From Microlunatus parietis (lineage in GTDB: Bacteria; Actinomycetota; Actinomycetes; Propionibacteriales; Propionibacteriaceae): DNA of 64,000 nt. The position numbers were made by a program, and so were the translations under genes. The stretch's first letter is position 1; the number at the start of each line of letters is the position of its first letter. A model generated the notes under the pieces. That model did no database searches and had not been told where the DNA came from. It saw only the letters and a list, made by a program, of their open reading frames with translations. The DNA is taken from contig NZ_JACCBU010000001.1 in assembly GCF_013407955.1 (NCBI RefSeq), positions 2,728,001 to 2,792,000 on the forward strand. The letters are read 5' to 3'. Positions 51,472-60,106 of the stretch are shown here, piece after piece.

Positions 51472-51490
51472 CGTTCGACAGGCTCAGGGA
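51472..51490 (+). repeat. dispersed repeat supplying the ATPase stop codon
   Basis: CGTTCGACAGGCTCAGGGA contains, on the minus strand, the TGA at 51486-51484 that ends the MsiK-like gene. The ATPase tail R-S-L-A-V-P therefore ends where the repeat begins. Confidence 0.8.
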
Positions 51491-52569
51491 ACGGCGAGGG
51501 AGCGGCCGTCGGCGGCGGGGTCGAAGAGGTGCAGGCGGTCGGCGGCGAGGGTCAGGTGGAGCGGGGTGTCGGGCTTCGCGTCGAACGGCGCCGGCACCTT
51601 GGCCTTGATCAACTCGCCGCCCAGTTCGAGGGTGAGCAGGACCTCGGAACCCAACGGCTCGGCGACGAACAGGCGGGCCGGGACCGAGGTGCCGGTCGGT
51701 ACGTCGGAGACCCGGACGTGTTCCGGGCGGACACCGAGGACGACCTCGCGACCGGCCGGATCGGCGCTGCCGACCGGCGCGGGACGGTCGACGGCGGCGT
51801 TCATGAAGCGGCGTTCGCCGCCGACCGAGCGGAGCTCGCCGGTGAGGAAGTTCATCGCGGGCGAGCCCATGAAGGCGGCGACGAACATGGTGGCCGGCCG
51901 CTCGTAGACCTCGGTCGGCGACGCGCACTGCTGCAGCACCCCGTCCTTCATCACGGCGATCCGGTCCGACATCGTCATCGCCTCGACCTGATCATGGGTG
52001 ACGTAGATGAAGGTCCGGCGGAGGTCGGCGTGCAGCCGCTTCAGCTCGGCCCGCATCCCGGACCGCAACTGCGCATCGAGGTTCGACAGCGGCTCGTCGA
52101 GCAGGTACGCACCGGCGTCACGGATGATCGCCCGGCCCAGCGCGACCCGCTGCCGCTGCCCGCCGGACAGCTGTTTCGGCCGCCGTTCCAACAGGTTCGC
52201 GATGCCGAGCGACTCGGCCACCTCGGCCACCCGGCGGCTGATCTCCGGCTTCGGCACCCGCATCATCTTCAGCGCGAAGCCGAGGTTCTGCGCGACCGTC
52301 TTGTGCGGATAGAGGGCGTAGCTCTGGAACACCATCGCCACGTCGCGACGGTTCGCCGGCAGGTGCCCGACCGGTACGTCGTCGAACCGGATGCTGCCCG
52401 ACGTGGACTTCTCCAGCCCGCAGACCATCCGCAGCGTCGTCGTCTTGCCGCAGCCGGACGGGCCGACCAGGGTGAGGAACTCGCGGTCCTCGATGATCAG
52501 GTTCAGGTCCTCGACGGCGACGTTGCCGGCGAACTCCTTGCGTAGCTGATCAAGCCTGACCTCAGCCAT
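51484..52569 (-). CDS. MsiK/UgpC-type sugar ABC transporter ATP-binding protein
   Basis: The 361-residue protein has Walker A G-P-S-G-C-G-K-T-T, Q-loop M-V-F-Q-S-Y-A-L-Y-P-H-K-T, signature L-S-G-G-Q-R-Q-R, Walker B Y-L-L-D-E-P-L-S-N-L-D and the MalK regulatory OB-fold tail (V-V-L-G-V-R-P-E-H-V). CUT1 ATPases of this kind often serve several importers in actinobacteria. Here it is the last gene of a four-gene operon and so belongs first to that importer, but the MalFG set at 23-26 kb lacks an ATPase and may share it. Its stop codon is inside a dispersed repeat. Confidence 0.93.
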   Translation of the reverse strand: MAEVRLDQLRKEFAGNVAVEDLNLIIEDREFLTLVGPSGCGKTTTLRMVCGLEKSTSGSIRFDDVPVGHLPANRRDVAMVFQSYALYPHKTVAQNLGFALKMMRVPKPEISRRVAEVAESLGIANLLERRPKQLSGGQRQRVALGRAIIRDAGAYLLDEPLSNLDAQLRSGMRAELKRLHADLRRTFIYVTHDQVEAMTMSDRIAVMKDGVLQQCASPTEVYERPATMFVAAFMGSPAMNFLTGELRSVGGERRFMNAAVDRPAPVGSADPAGREVVLGVRPEHVRVSDVPTGTSVPARLFVAEPLGSEVLLTLELGGELIKAKVPAPFDAKPDTPLHLTLAADRLHLFDPAADGRSLAVP

Positions 52570-52582
52570 CTCGATGATCTCC

Positions 52583-53476
52583 CTATCCCTTGACCGAGCC
52601 CGCGGCCAGCCCGCGGACGATGAGGCGCTGGAACACCATGACGATCACCAGCGGCGGGATCACGGCGAGCACGCCGGCGGCCGCCATCACCGTGTGTTGG
52701 ACGTTGATGTCGGTGGCGAAGTTGGCGACCACGATCGGCATCGTCTGGGTCTCGATCGTGCTGGTGAGGAACAGCGCGAACATGAACTCGTTCCAGGCCG
52801 ACAGGAACGAGAAGATCGTCACCGTGACCAGCCCCGGCGCGGCGATCGGCAGGAAGATCGTACGCATCATCTGGGGCCAGGTGCACCGGTCGACCCGGGC
52901 CGCGTCCTCCAGCTCGCGCGGGATGGTGCGGAAGTAGTCCTTGAGGATCCAGATCGTGAACGGCAGCGCGAACGTCGTGTAGGACAAGATCAACGCCTGG
53001 TAGGTGTCGAGCAACTGCAAGGCCCGCATCAGCAGATAGAACGGAACAATGATCGTCACGCCCGGCACCATCCGGGTGGCCAGGTAGACCATCAGCAGCG
53101 CCCGGCTGCCGCGGAACGGGATCCGGGCGAAGGTATACGCGGCGAGCACCCCCAGCAGCAGATTGCAGAGGGCGGTCAGGGTGGCCACGATCGCACTGTT
53201 CGCCATCGCCCGCGGCAGGTTCTGCGCGGCCCGGGACGCGAACTCCGCCTGGTCCGGGTTCAGGAAGCGCAGGTAGTTGTCCAGCGTGGGCCGCAGCGGG
53301 ATCCACTGCGGCGGCACCGACACCGCGTCCGCCTCGTGCATGAAACTGGTCGCCACGATCCAGTAGAACGGGGCCACGAAGAAGATCGCGAACATGATCG
53401 CCAGCAGGTAGACGACGATCTTCCGCCAGGGGATCCGGTAGCGCAGCGGCACCGGCGGTTCGGCGAGTTCGGTCAT
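52583..53476 (-). CDS. carbohydrate ABC transporter permease, MalG type
   Basis: The 297-residue protein has six membrane segments, V-A-P-F-Y-W-I-V-A-T-S-F in the first, the EAA loop E-L-E-D-A-A-R-V-D-R-C-T-W-P-Q, and the late S-A-W-N-E-F-M-F-A-L-F-L. ATG at 53476 overlaps the MalF-type stop by four bases; longer upstream reading is a shadow of the MalF gene. It precedes the ATPase gene by 13 bases. The sugar is unknown. Confidence 0.93.
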   Translation of the reverse strand: MTELAEPPVPLRYRIPWRKIVVYLLAIMFAIFFVAPFYWIVATSFMHEADAVSVPPQWIPLRPTLDNYLRFLNPDQAEFASRAAQNLPRAMANSAIVATLTALCNLLLGVLAAYTFARIPFRGSRALLMVYLATRMVPGVTIIVPFYLLMRALQLLDTYQALILSYTTFALPFTIWILKDYFRTIPRELEDAARVDRCTWPQMMRTIFLPIAAPGLVTVTIFSFLSAWNEFMFALFLTSTIETQTMPIVVANFATDINVQHTVMAAAGVLAVIPPLVIVMVFQRLIVRGLAAGSVKG

Positions 53477-54438
53477 ACCTCGAAGCTCCCGCGCTTGTGC
53501 AGGGCGATCACGTAGGCGATCGAGATGATCAAGGTGATGCCCATGATCACGTACGCGTAGGCGCTGCCGAGCCCGACGTCCGTGTACGACAGCGAGGTGC
53601 GGATCGCCTGCAGCGAGATCACGTTCGTCGACTCGCCCGGGCCGCCGCCGGTGAGCAGGTAGACGATGTCGAAGGCCCGGAACACGCCCATCGTCTGCAA
53701 GATCAACACCATCAGCAGCGGATGCAGCAGCCAGGGCAGGGTGACCTGCCAGAACCGCTGCAAGGCGCCGGCCCGGTCCACCCGGGCGGCGTCGTACATC
53801 TCGGAGGGGATCGCCGTCAGCCCGGCCAGCAGGATCATCGACGCGAACGGCAGCATCCCCCACACCTCGGCGGCCACGATGACCAGGAACGCCGAGGTCG
53901 ACGTGGCCAGGAACGGCTGGTACTCGTCGATCACGCCGAGCCCGACCAGCAGGCCGTTCAGCGCGCCGACCTTCGCGTCGAAGATCCACCGCCACATCAG
54001 GCCGCCGACCACGCCCGGAATGGCCCACGGCAACAGGATCAGGCTGCGCAGCACGCCGCGGCCGAGGAACGTCTCGTTGAGCACCAGGGCCAGGATCAGC
54101 GAGAGCACGGTCGTGATCACCACGACGACGACCGTGAACAGCGAGGTGATGCCGAGCGAGTTGAGGAAGGTCTGGTCGGTGATCAACGACAGGTAGTTGT
54201 CCGCGCCGATGAAGCCGCGCTTGGCCGGCTGCTTGAGGTTGTTCCGTTGCAGGCTGAGCCAGAACGAGTAGCCGATCGGGAACCCGATGATCAGCGCGAT
54301 CACGGCCAGCGCAGGGGCGTTCAGCAGCCAGGCCCGGGCGGTCTCGCTGAGCCCGGCGCGGGGTTGGTCGTCGATGGCGCGCCCGGGCGGGGCGACCTCG
54401 CGCCGGGTCTGATCGCGTTGGGTCGTGGGAGCGGTCAC
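53473..54438 (-). CDS. carbohydrate ABC transporter permease, MalF type
   Basis: The 321-residue protein has a hydrophilic lead, the first helix N-A-P-A-L-A-V-I-A-L-I-I-G-F-P-I-G-Y-S, W-A-I-P-G-V-V-G-G-L-M-W-R-W in the middle and the EAA loop E-M-Y-D-A-A-R-V-D-R-A-G-A-L-Q-R. GTG at 54438 overlaps the binding-protein stop in GTGA. With the MalG-type gene it forms the channel of the third sugar importer. Confidence 0.92.
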   Translation of the reverse strand: MTAPTTQRDQTRREVAPPGRAIDDQPRAGLSETARAWLLNAPALAVIALIIGFPIGYSFWLSLQRNNLKQPAKRGFIGADNYLSLITDQTFLNSLGITSLFTVVVVVITTVLSLILALVLNETFLGRGVLRSLILLPWAIPGVVGGLMWRWIFDAKVGALNGLLVGLGVIDEYQPFLATSTSAFLVIVAAEVWGMLPFASMILLAGLTAIPSEMYDAARVDRAGALQRFWQVTLPWLLHPLLMVLILQTMGVFRAFDIVYLLTGGGPGESTNVISLQAIRTSLSYTDVGLGSAYAYVIMGITLIISIAYVIALHKRGSFEV

Positions 54439-55754
54439 GCGTACTTCTTCTCCAGGTCGCGGGCCGACGTGGCGAGCGCAGCGACCACCGATCCCGGGTC
54501 GTCCTGCGCCGTGAGGATCCGCTGGATACCCTTCTGCAGTTCGGTTTCGAACTCCGAGTACCAGGGCTTGACGACGACCGACCGAGACTTCGCGGTCGCG
54601 GACAACTGGGCGTAGACGTCCGGATCGCCCCACCGCTTGAGCTCCGCGATCACCTCCGGATCCTTGGCCAGCTCCTCGAACGCGAAGCCGAGTCCGTAGT
54701 TGAGGAACCAGAACTTCGCCGTGTACGGCTTCCCGTCGCCGTCGAAGCCGCCGAGGTAGGTGAGCAGCTTGATCGCGTCGTCGCGGCGTTCGGTGTTCGC
54801 GCTGAGGCCGTACATCCTGGTGGTCAGTACACTGCCCTGCCCCGGCCCGCCGAGTCCCGGGATCAACGCCATCTTCATCTTGCCGGCGATCTTGGACTTC
54901 TTGGGGTCGTTGTAGGCACGGGCGCCGTAGCGCGAGGCGAAGGTGAAGGCGTACTGGCCGGAGGACAGCGCCTCGTCCACCGGCGTCGGCCCCATCTGCA
55001 CCGACGCCGGATCAATGATCTTGGAGACCCGGACCGCGTCGTCCAGCCAGCTCAGCAACTCCTTCGGCACCGGGTCCGTGCTGTCCATGATCGGCTGGAG
55101 TTGATCATCGAACATGGTGCCGCCGCTGCCGTACAACAGCGCCCAGAACCAACCCCAGTAGGAATCGCTCAGCTGGGCGGCGAAGCCGATCGAATACTTG
55201 AGGATGCCGCGCTCGCGGAGCGTGATCGCCTGGTCGGTCAGCTCCTCCAGGGTCTTCGGCGGGCCGGGCAGACCGGCCTTGTCGAGCAGGTCGGCGTTGT
55301 ACAGCAGCGCCGAACAGTCGGTGTAGTACGGCAGGCAGTAGCGCTTGCCGTCATGGGTCATCGCGTCGGCGTTGCCGGGGAAGATCGCCTGGTACACCTC
55401 GTCCACTCCGGGCAGCCCGTCGATCGGCTGCAGGTAACCGGCGTCGGCCCAGCCGGCCATCGAGTCGTCGTAGACGTAGAGCGCGTCCGGCTCCGAACCG
55501 GCGGTGAACTCGGCCACCGTCTTCTGCACGTACTGCGATCCGGTGATCGAGGTGAAGGCGACCTCGATCCCCGACTGCTCCTTGAACCGGGCCAGGTTGT
55601 CCTCCACCGCCTGCGGCTCGTAATCCCAACCCTGGAAGGCGATCGGCCCGCCGGGATCCCCGGCCGGGGCACCACAGCCGGAGATCGCCGCGGAGCCGAG
55701 GGCCAGGCCGCCGAGTTGCAGCAACCTGCGGCGGCCGATTTCGTCGTTGATCAT
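54435..55754 (-). CDS. sugar ABC transporter substrate-binding lipoprotein, family 1
   Basis: The 439-residue protein has a Tat-like lipoprotein signal (G-R-R-R-L-L-Q-L-G-G ... A-I-S-G-C-G). The mature part has I-A-F-Q-G-W-D-Y-E-P at its start, Y-V-Y-D-D-S-M-A-G-W-A-D-A-G-Y-L, Y-C-L-P-Y-Y-T-D-C-S-A-L-L-Y and the C-terminal ATPase-facing helix region. ATG at 55754 has GGAGGTGG upstream. It is the first gene of a binding protein-MalF-MalG-ATPase operon, divergent from the putative glycosidase at 55978, with which it probably shares control. Confidence 0.92.
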   Translation of the reverse strand: MINDEIGRRRLLQLGGLALGSAAISGCGAPAGDPGGPIAFQGWDYEPQAVEDNLARFKEQSGIEVAFTSITGSQYVQKTVAEFTAGSEPDALYVYDDSMAGWADAGYLQPIDGLPGVDEVYQAIFPGNADAMTHDGKRYCLPYYTDCSALLYNADLLDKAGLPGPPKTLEELTDQAITLRERGILKYSIGFAAQLSDSYWGWFWALLYGSGGTMFDDQLQPIMDSTDPVPKELLSWLDDAVRVSKIIDPASVQMGPTPVDEALSSGQYAFTFASRYGARAYNDPKKSKIAGKMKMALIPGLGGPGQGSVLTTRMYGLSANTERRDDAIKLLTYLGGFDGDGKPYTAKFWFLNYGLGFAFEELAKDPEVIAELKRWGDPDVYAQLSATAKSRSVVVKPWYSEFETELQKGIQRILTAQDDPGSVVAALATSARDLEKKYA

Positions 55755-55977
55755 GATCCACCTCCAACACGGGACAATCCGACGGTCCTCCGCCGACCGA
55801 CCCGCGTCCAGACACCGCGGCCATTGGCGGTAGACCACGCACCGCCCCTCTCGAGATCGGATTCGCAGCCGTGCTAGGTATTTCCGGCAACTCGATGCTC
55901 GACTGGTCTAACGGGAGTTGTGGGCGTGCGGTCGGCTCCCGGTTGCGGCTCGCTAGCGTGACGCTTCGGAGGTGGCC

Positions 55978-57318
55978 ATGACCGATCTCGCGTACTACCT
56001 GACCTTCGGCCGGATGCCGACCCTCGGACTGGACGCCTGGCAGTCGATCTATCGCAGCTACGCCGCCGATGGCGCGACCCGGATCGTGCTCTGGACCGGC
56101 GGCGGGTTCCGGTCCCGCCGGTTCCCGATCACCTGGCAGTACAACCGGGAGCACCGCAACATCGAGCAGGACTTCCTCGGCGACCTGATCGACTACGGGC
56201 ACACGCTCGGGATCAAGACCCTGCTCGGCTTCGTCCCCTACGACTACGACGGGATCAACCAGTTCCCGCTGGAGCAGCCGCGGCTGCGGGCGATCGGCGC
56301 GGACGGCAACTACCTGGAATCGCAGGGCATCCACTGCTGGGGGTACGCGCTCAATCCGGCCCTGGCGGAGTCCCGGCGGCTGGTGCTGGACTACGTACGC
56401 GAGCTCTACCGGGACTTCTATCCGCAGGCGGACGGCATCCTCATCGAATCGTCGGATCTCAAGCTGGGCAGCGGCTCCGGCGACTACTTCAGCCTCGAGT
56501 ACGACCTGATCAAGGAACTCTCCGAGGACTACTGGAGTGATCATCCGGACGGCGAGTTGATCATCTACCCGCACTACTTCCGGTCCGACCGCGGCCAGGC
56601 ACACCCGTACGATCCGCGCTGGCAGCTGGTCTTCACCTCCCACAGCGCCGACCTCGAGCCCGGCCTGATCGACCGAGCGAGCTACAGCTACTACGCCGAC
56701 TATTCGATCATGGTCGGCGATCCGGAGCGGGTCCGAGGATCCTGCCGGCTGGTCAGCGCGCAGGGCATCTCGTGCTACTTCCCGCCGTTCGAGTTCTTCA
56801 CCTACCGCCCGCCGCAGGCCGACATGCGCGAGCCGCACCTGATCGGCCGGCCGCTGCGCCCGTTCGGCTTCGAACACCTGTCCCGGCATGACAACCCGTA
56901 CGACGATCCACTGGTGGCCGTGAACCGGCACGCGGTCCGGGCCTTCCTCGCCGATCCCGACCTGGCGCTGGACGAGTTCATCGCGGGCCTGGGTCCCGGC
57001 CTGCTCGGGCCGGCCGCCAGACCGAGCGACGTCGACGACCTGCTCACCCTGCACCGGCTGTATTTCCGCTCGAAGTCGTACTTCAGCGCCGGCCCGGCCG
57101 CCGACCCGCGGATGCTGCACCACCGGTTGAGGGAAGGCTCGATCGGCCCCGACGAGCTGGCCTGGATCGCCGGCCAACTCGCGGGGCTCCCGGACCTCCG
57201 CTCCCGCCTCGCCGCCAGCCCGGAGCCCGCGGCCGTCGCCCTCGCCGCCCGAGCCGACGACGTCCTGTCCGCCTGGTCCCAGCCCGACCGCGACTTCCTG
57301 CACGCCCACCTCGGCTGA
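55978..57318 (+). CDS. putative TIM-barrel glycoside-hydrolase-like protein
   Basis: I cannot place this 446-residue protein in a named family. Its first two thirds look like a (beta/alpha)8 barrel: A-T-R-I-V-L-W-T-G-G-G, G-I-K-T-L-L-G-F-V-P-Y-D-Y, A-D-G-I-L-I-E-S-S-D-L (a strand ending in Glu, a possible catalytic residue), L-I-I-Y-P-H-Y-F and I-S-C-Y-F-P-P-F-E-F-F. The last third is helical. There is no signal peptide, so it would act on imported sugar. ATG at 55978 is chosen because GGAGGT precedes it. It is divergent from a complete sugar importer, which supports a role in carbohydrate use. Confidence 0.6.
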   Translation: MTDLAYYLTFGRMPTLGLDAWQSIYRSYAADGATRIVLWTGGGFRSRRFPITWQYNREHRNIEQDFLGDLIDYGHTLGIKTLLGFVPYDYDGINQFPLEQPRLRAIGADGNYLESQGIHCWGYALNPALAESRRLVLDYVRELYRDFYPQADGILIESSDLKLGSGSGDYFSLEYDLIKELSEDYWSDHPDGELIIYPHYFRSDRGQAHPYDPRWQLVFTSHSADLEPGLIDRASYSYYADYSIMVGDPERVRGSCRLVSAQGISCYFPPFEFFTYRPPQADMREPHLIGRPLRPFGFEHLSRHDNPYDDPLVAVNRHAVRAFLADPDLALDEFIAGLGPGLLGPAARPSDVDDLLTLHRLYFRSKSYFSAGPAADPRMLHHRLREGSIGPDELAWIAGQLAGLPDLRSRLAASPEPAAVALAARADDVLSAWSQPDRDFLHAHLG

Positions 57319-57363
57319 ACCCAGGGGCGCCACGCCGTGAGCCCGCCTCGACGGCACGTGGGA

Positions 57364-57414
57364 ATGTCGACAATCCCACACGCCTGGGCGGATTCTGCGT
57401 AGGAATGTCGACAA
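57364..57414. repeat. paired TGTCGACA motifs, left copy
   Basis: Two GGAATGTCGACAA motifs begin at 57361 and 57402, 41 bases apart. The reverse complement of this block resembles the block at 58435-58485, so the DUF559 gene between them is flanked by mirrored copies. Confidence 0.65.
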
Positions 57415-57436
57415 CCGCACTCCTTTCCGGGTGACG

Positions 57437-58327
57437 TCAGCCAGGCTCGAAGAGCTTCCGCCAGGTTCGGTTGAAGGACGGCGGGCGGCCACGGTATCCG
57501 CGGGTCCGGAGCTGGTCGGCGACAGTCGCAGCAATCTCGCGGGGCTGCTGCATCCGGCCATGGGTGACCCGGATGACGGAGTATCCCGCCCGGACCGCGG
57601 CCTCCTGCCGGGCGATGTCACGGCTCCACTGGATCGGGTCGGTCCGGTGGTGATCCCCGTCGTACTCGATGAGCGTCATGAACTCCTCCAGCGCCAGATC
57701 GAACCTTCCGATCGGTGCTGTGCCCGTGCCGATCATGGGATTGCAGGTCGGTTCGGGCAATCCCGCGAGCACCAGGAGAAGCCGGAGCCGCGTTTCCTGC
57801 GGCGATTCGGCGCCGCTTCGCGCCAGCGCTGCCGCGCGCCGGGCGATCCGCCCGCCCGGTCCCGTCGCACCGGCGGCGGCGCTGCGTAACGCGTCAGCGG
57901 TCACCGAGCCGAGCCGGATCAGCCAGTCGGCTGCCATCGTCGTTTCGACCAGGTCAAGTTCGGCGCAGGCGGCCAGCCAGGCGTCGGTCGGCACGGCAAG
58001 CCTGCGCCGGGCCGCCGGCAGTCGGCCAAGCCGGGAGAGCCGGATCCCCGCGTGCGTCGTGTGGCTGGTGGTCGCCGTTGCCACCCGCACCGGCTGCGCC
58101 GAGCCAACCTCGACACCGTGCAGCCAGAGCGCGGTGACGCCGATGATCACCGCGTCCGCGGGCATGACCAGGAGAGCGGCGGCCGCCTGCTCGGTCAAGG
58201 TCGGTTCGTCGGGCGAGTTCAGGTAGACCCCGCGGAGCAGTCGACGAAACCGAGGGCCGGAAAGTTGGCGCTCGGTCAATCCATGCCGTTTCGCACTCCG
58301 TACGGTCAGCAATCTGGGCAGTTCCAC
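57437..58327 (-). CDS. AbiEi-like / DUF559 endonuclease-domain protein
   Basis: The 296-residue protein has an N-terminal winged-helix-like part (L-L-T-V-R-S-A-K-R-H-G-L-T-E-R-Q-L, then F-R-R-L-L-R-G-V-Y-L). A middle region includes V-I-I-G-V-T-A-L-W-L-H-G. The C-terminal Vsr/DUF559-type nuclease fold has F-D-L-A-L-E-E-F-M-T-L-I-E-Y-D-G-D-H-H-R and R-Q-E-A-A-V-R-A-G-Y-S-V-I-R-V-T. The Asp and Glu before Y-D-G are the presumed metal site. Such proteins are common, variable accessory genes in actinobacteria; their role is unproven. GTG at 58327 is chosen. The gene is bracketed by mirrored repeats. Confidence 0.82.
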   Translation of the reverse strand: MELPRLLTVRSAKRHGLTERQLSGPRFRRLLRGVYLNSPDEPTLTEQAAAALLVMPADAVIIGVTALWLHGVEVGSAQPVRVATATTSHTTHAGIRLSRLGRLPAARRRLAVPTDAWLAACAELDLVETTMAADWLIRLGSVTADALRSAAAGATGPGGRIARRAAALARSGAESPQETRLRLLLVLAGLPEPTCNPMIGTGTAPIGRFDLALEEFMTLIEYDGDHHRTDPIQWSRDIARQEAAVRAGYSVIRVTHGRMQQPREIAATVADQLRTRGYRGRPPSFNRTWRKLFEPG

Positions 58328-58434
58328 TCCTGCACGATCACCCCATTTCCGCCGCCTCGCTACCCGCGCCAAGCATTCTGTGGACAACTCCAAGCGCCCC
58401 GTTCCGCCTGTGGACAGCGGTCGGGGTCGTGCGG

Positions 58435-58485
58435 TTGTCGACAAACCCACGTCATGGGGCGCGTACGGCGTCGGGTTGTCGACAA
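58435..58485. repeat. paired TTGTCGACAA motifs, right copy
   Basis: Perfect palindromes TTGTCGACAA at 58435-58444 and 58476-58485 are 41 bases apart, the same spacing as the left pair. Two TGTGGACA variants lie just before them (near 58380 and 58409). Confidence 0.7.
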
Positions 58486-58513
58486 ACCCGCGCTATCCAG
58501 GGGCTGCGGCGGG

Positions 58514-59350
58514 TCAGCAGGGGCGGGTTACGGCGTCGTTCTCGTCTCTGCCGTCGCCCGCGTCGTAGTAGCGAACGGTCAGTTCGTGGTTCTTCCGCTC
58601 GCCGAGGCGTTCCCGGGCCAGGGCGCAGGTTCGGGTGGCGTCCGAGGGACCGTCGGCGGACAGCTGGACCTGGACGAGGTCGCCGAGCACCAGCCGGCGG
58701 ATCGGGCTTACGCGTTCCAGCGACGTCAGGACGTCGGCGATCTCGGGCGACCGGGTGAAGGCGGCGCGCTGCAGGGTCACGGTCGTGTTCGTCGCGCCGC
58801 CGGAGATGATCACCCGGTCGGCGCCCAGGGGCCGGCCGGCGGAGAGCTCGCGGATCAGGCCCGCGGCGAACGGGACCGGGCGGGCCGAGGAGTCGAGGAT
58901 GATCTCCGCCGACGAGCCGTACGGGTCGACGACGATCGTCGCCGGCGCGGTCAGTCGCACCACACCCAGCCGGCGCAGCAGGTTCACCGCGGCAGTGTCG
59001 TCGGTCGCCTGATCACCAACGCTGGTACGGCTGGCCAGCCGCGCGGACCCCAGCACCAGCGTCCAACCCTCGTCGCGATCCCGGGCCACGTGGAGCACCT
59101 CCAGCGCCTGCTCCGCGGTGGCCTCCGAGCCGAGTTCGATCTCGTGCGCGGTGCTGTCGACCCGAGCCACGCCGGGGAGTCCCTCGAGCGCGGCCTGGCG
59201 GGCCACGATGACGATCCAGACGGTGCCGGCGATCAGGGCGACCGCAAGGCAAAGCGCGATGAACCGGTGCACCCCGTACCGGGGATTCATCAGCAGGTCC
59301 AGCGCCGTCCGTCGAGGTCTCGGTGCCGCTCCCGCATCGGCTGCATTCAT
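58514..59350 (-). CDS. single-pass membrane protein of unknown function
   Basis: The 278-residue protein has a basic lead, one membrane segment (about residues 31-50, I-A-L-C-L-A-V-A-L-I-A-G-T-V-W-I-V) and an outer domain of alternating strands and helices. It includes V-R-L-T-A-P-A-T-I-V-V-D-P-Y-G-S-S-A and L-S-A-G-R-P-L-G-A-D-R-V-I-I-S-G-G. Two Cys near the end (T-R-T-C-A, R-P-C) may pair. I do not recognise a family. ATG at 59350 is preferred because GGGAGAA precedes it. It lies about 100 bases after the response-regulator gene on the same strand and might be in that transcript. Confidence 0.75.
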   Translation of the reverse strand: MNAADAGAAPRPRRTALDLLMNPRYGVHRFIALCLAVALIAGTVWIVIVARQAALEGLPGVARVDSTAHEIELGSEATAEQALEVLHVARDRDEGWTLVLGSARLASRTSVGDQATDDTAAVNLLRRLGVVRLTAPATIVVDPYGSSAEIILDSSARPVPFAAGLIRELSAGRPLGADRVIISGGATNTTVTLQRAAFTRSPEIADVLTSLERVSPIRRLVLGDLVQVQLSADGPSDATRTCALARERLGERKNHELTVRYYDAGDGRDENDAVTRPC

Positions 59351-59451
59351 TCGGTTCTCCCGGCTCGATGTCGGTCGTGCGTCGACCCCCGGGGACGCGT
59401 TGGCGACCCTACCGGGCGGCCGGTCCACCGAGTCACCGGTCGGCAGAGCTG

Positions 59452-60099
59452 CTAGAGGCCGGCTTCGCGGGCGCGGAGGATCGCGGTGGCGCGGTCGGCC
59501 ACCTGGAGCTTCGCGAAGATCGAGGACAGGTGGTTGGCGACGGTCTTCGGGGACAGGCCGAGGCGGCGGGCGATCGCGGCGTTCGGCTGCGCAGCGGCGA
59601 GCAGGCCGAGGATCTCGCGTTCCCGCGGGGTCAGTTCCGGGAACGGGTCGGCCGGCGCCGGCGGCGCGGTGAGGAACTTCAGCACCCGCTGCGCGACGCC
59701 GGGCGAGAAGATCGCCTCGCCGGCGGCGACGGCCCGGATGGCGCGGGCGAGCTCGTCCTGCTCGGCGCCCTTGACCACGTACCCGCTGGCGCCCGCCCGC
59801 ATCGCCGCGAACACGGAGTCGTCGTCGTCGAACATCGTCAAGATCAACACCGCCACGCCGGGCAGCGCCCGGACGATCTCCCGGGTCGCCGCGAACCCGT
59901 CCAGTTCCGGCATCCCGAGGTCGAGCATCGCGACGTCGGGCCGGTGCAGGACGACCTCCTTGATCGCGGCACGGCCGTCGGCGGCGACGCCGACCACCTC
60001 GATGTCGGGCATCGAGCCGAGCAGCGCGGACAACCCGGCCCGGACCACCGGATGATCATCGGCGAGCACGACCCGAATCGGCGTATCCCGTTCTGTCAT
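59452..60099 (-). CDS. NarL/LuxR-family response regulator
   Basis: The 215-residue protein has a receiver domain (V-V-L-A-D-D-H-P-V-V-R, phospho-acceptor Asp in V-A-M-L-D-L-G-M-P near residue 58, Lys in Y-V-V-K-G). A LuxR-type helix-turn-helix follows (L-T-P-R-E-R-E-I-L-G-L-L-A ... A-R-R-L-G-L-S-P-K-T-V-A-N-H). It begins seven bases after the histidine kinase gene and is surely its partner. Phosphorylation would let it dimerise and bind DNA. Targets are unknown; the neighbouring membrane-protein genes are candidates. Confidence 0.94.
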   Translation of the reverse strand: MTERDTPIRVVLADDHPVVRAGLSALLGSMPDIEVVGVAADGRAAIKEVVLHRPDVAMLDLGMPELDGFAATREIVRALPGVAVLILTMFDDDDSVFAAMRAGASGYVVKGAEQDELARAIRAVAAGEAIFSPGVAQRVLKFLTAPPAPADPFPELTPREREILGLLAAAQPNAAIARRLGLSPKTVANHLSSIFAKLQVADRATAILRAREAGL

Positions 60100-60106
60100 G
60101 GCGTCC

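Noticed and set aside
10147..51490. The CCTTCGACAGGCTCAGG units as regulator binding sites
   Set aside because: They occur inside coding sequence and after stop codons rather than in promoters, and the unit is a widespread bacterial repeat.
57437..58327. The DUF559 gene as the nuclease of a restriction system
   Set aside because: No DNA methyltransferase or specificity gene is adjacent. The fold alone does not establish restriction.
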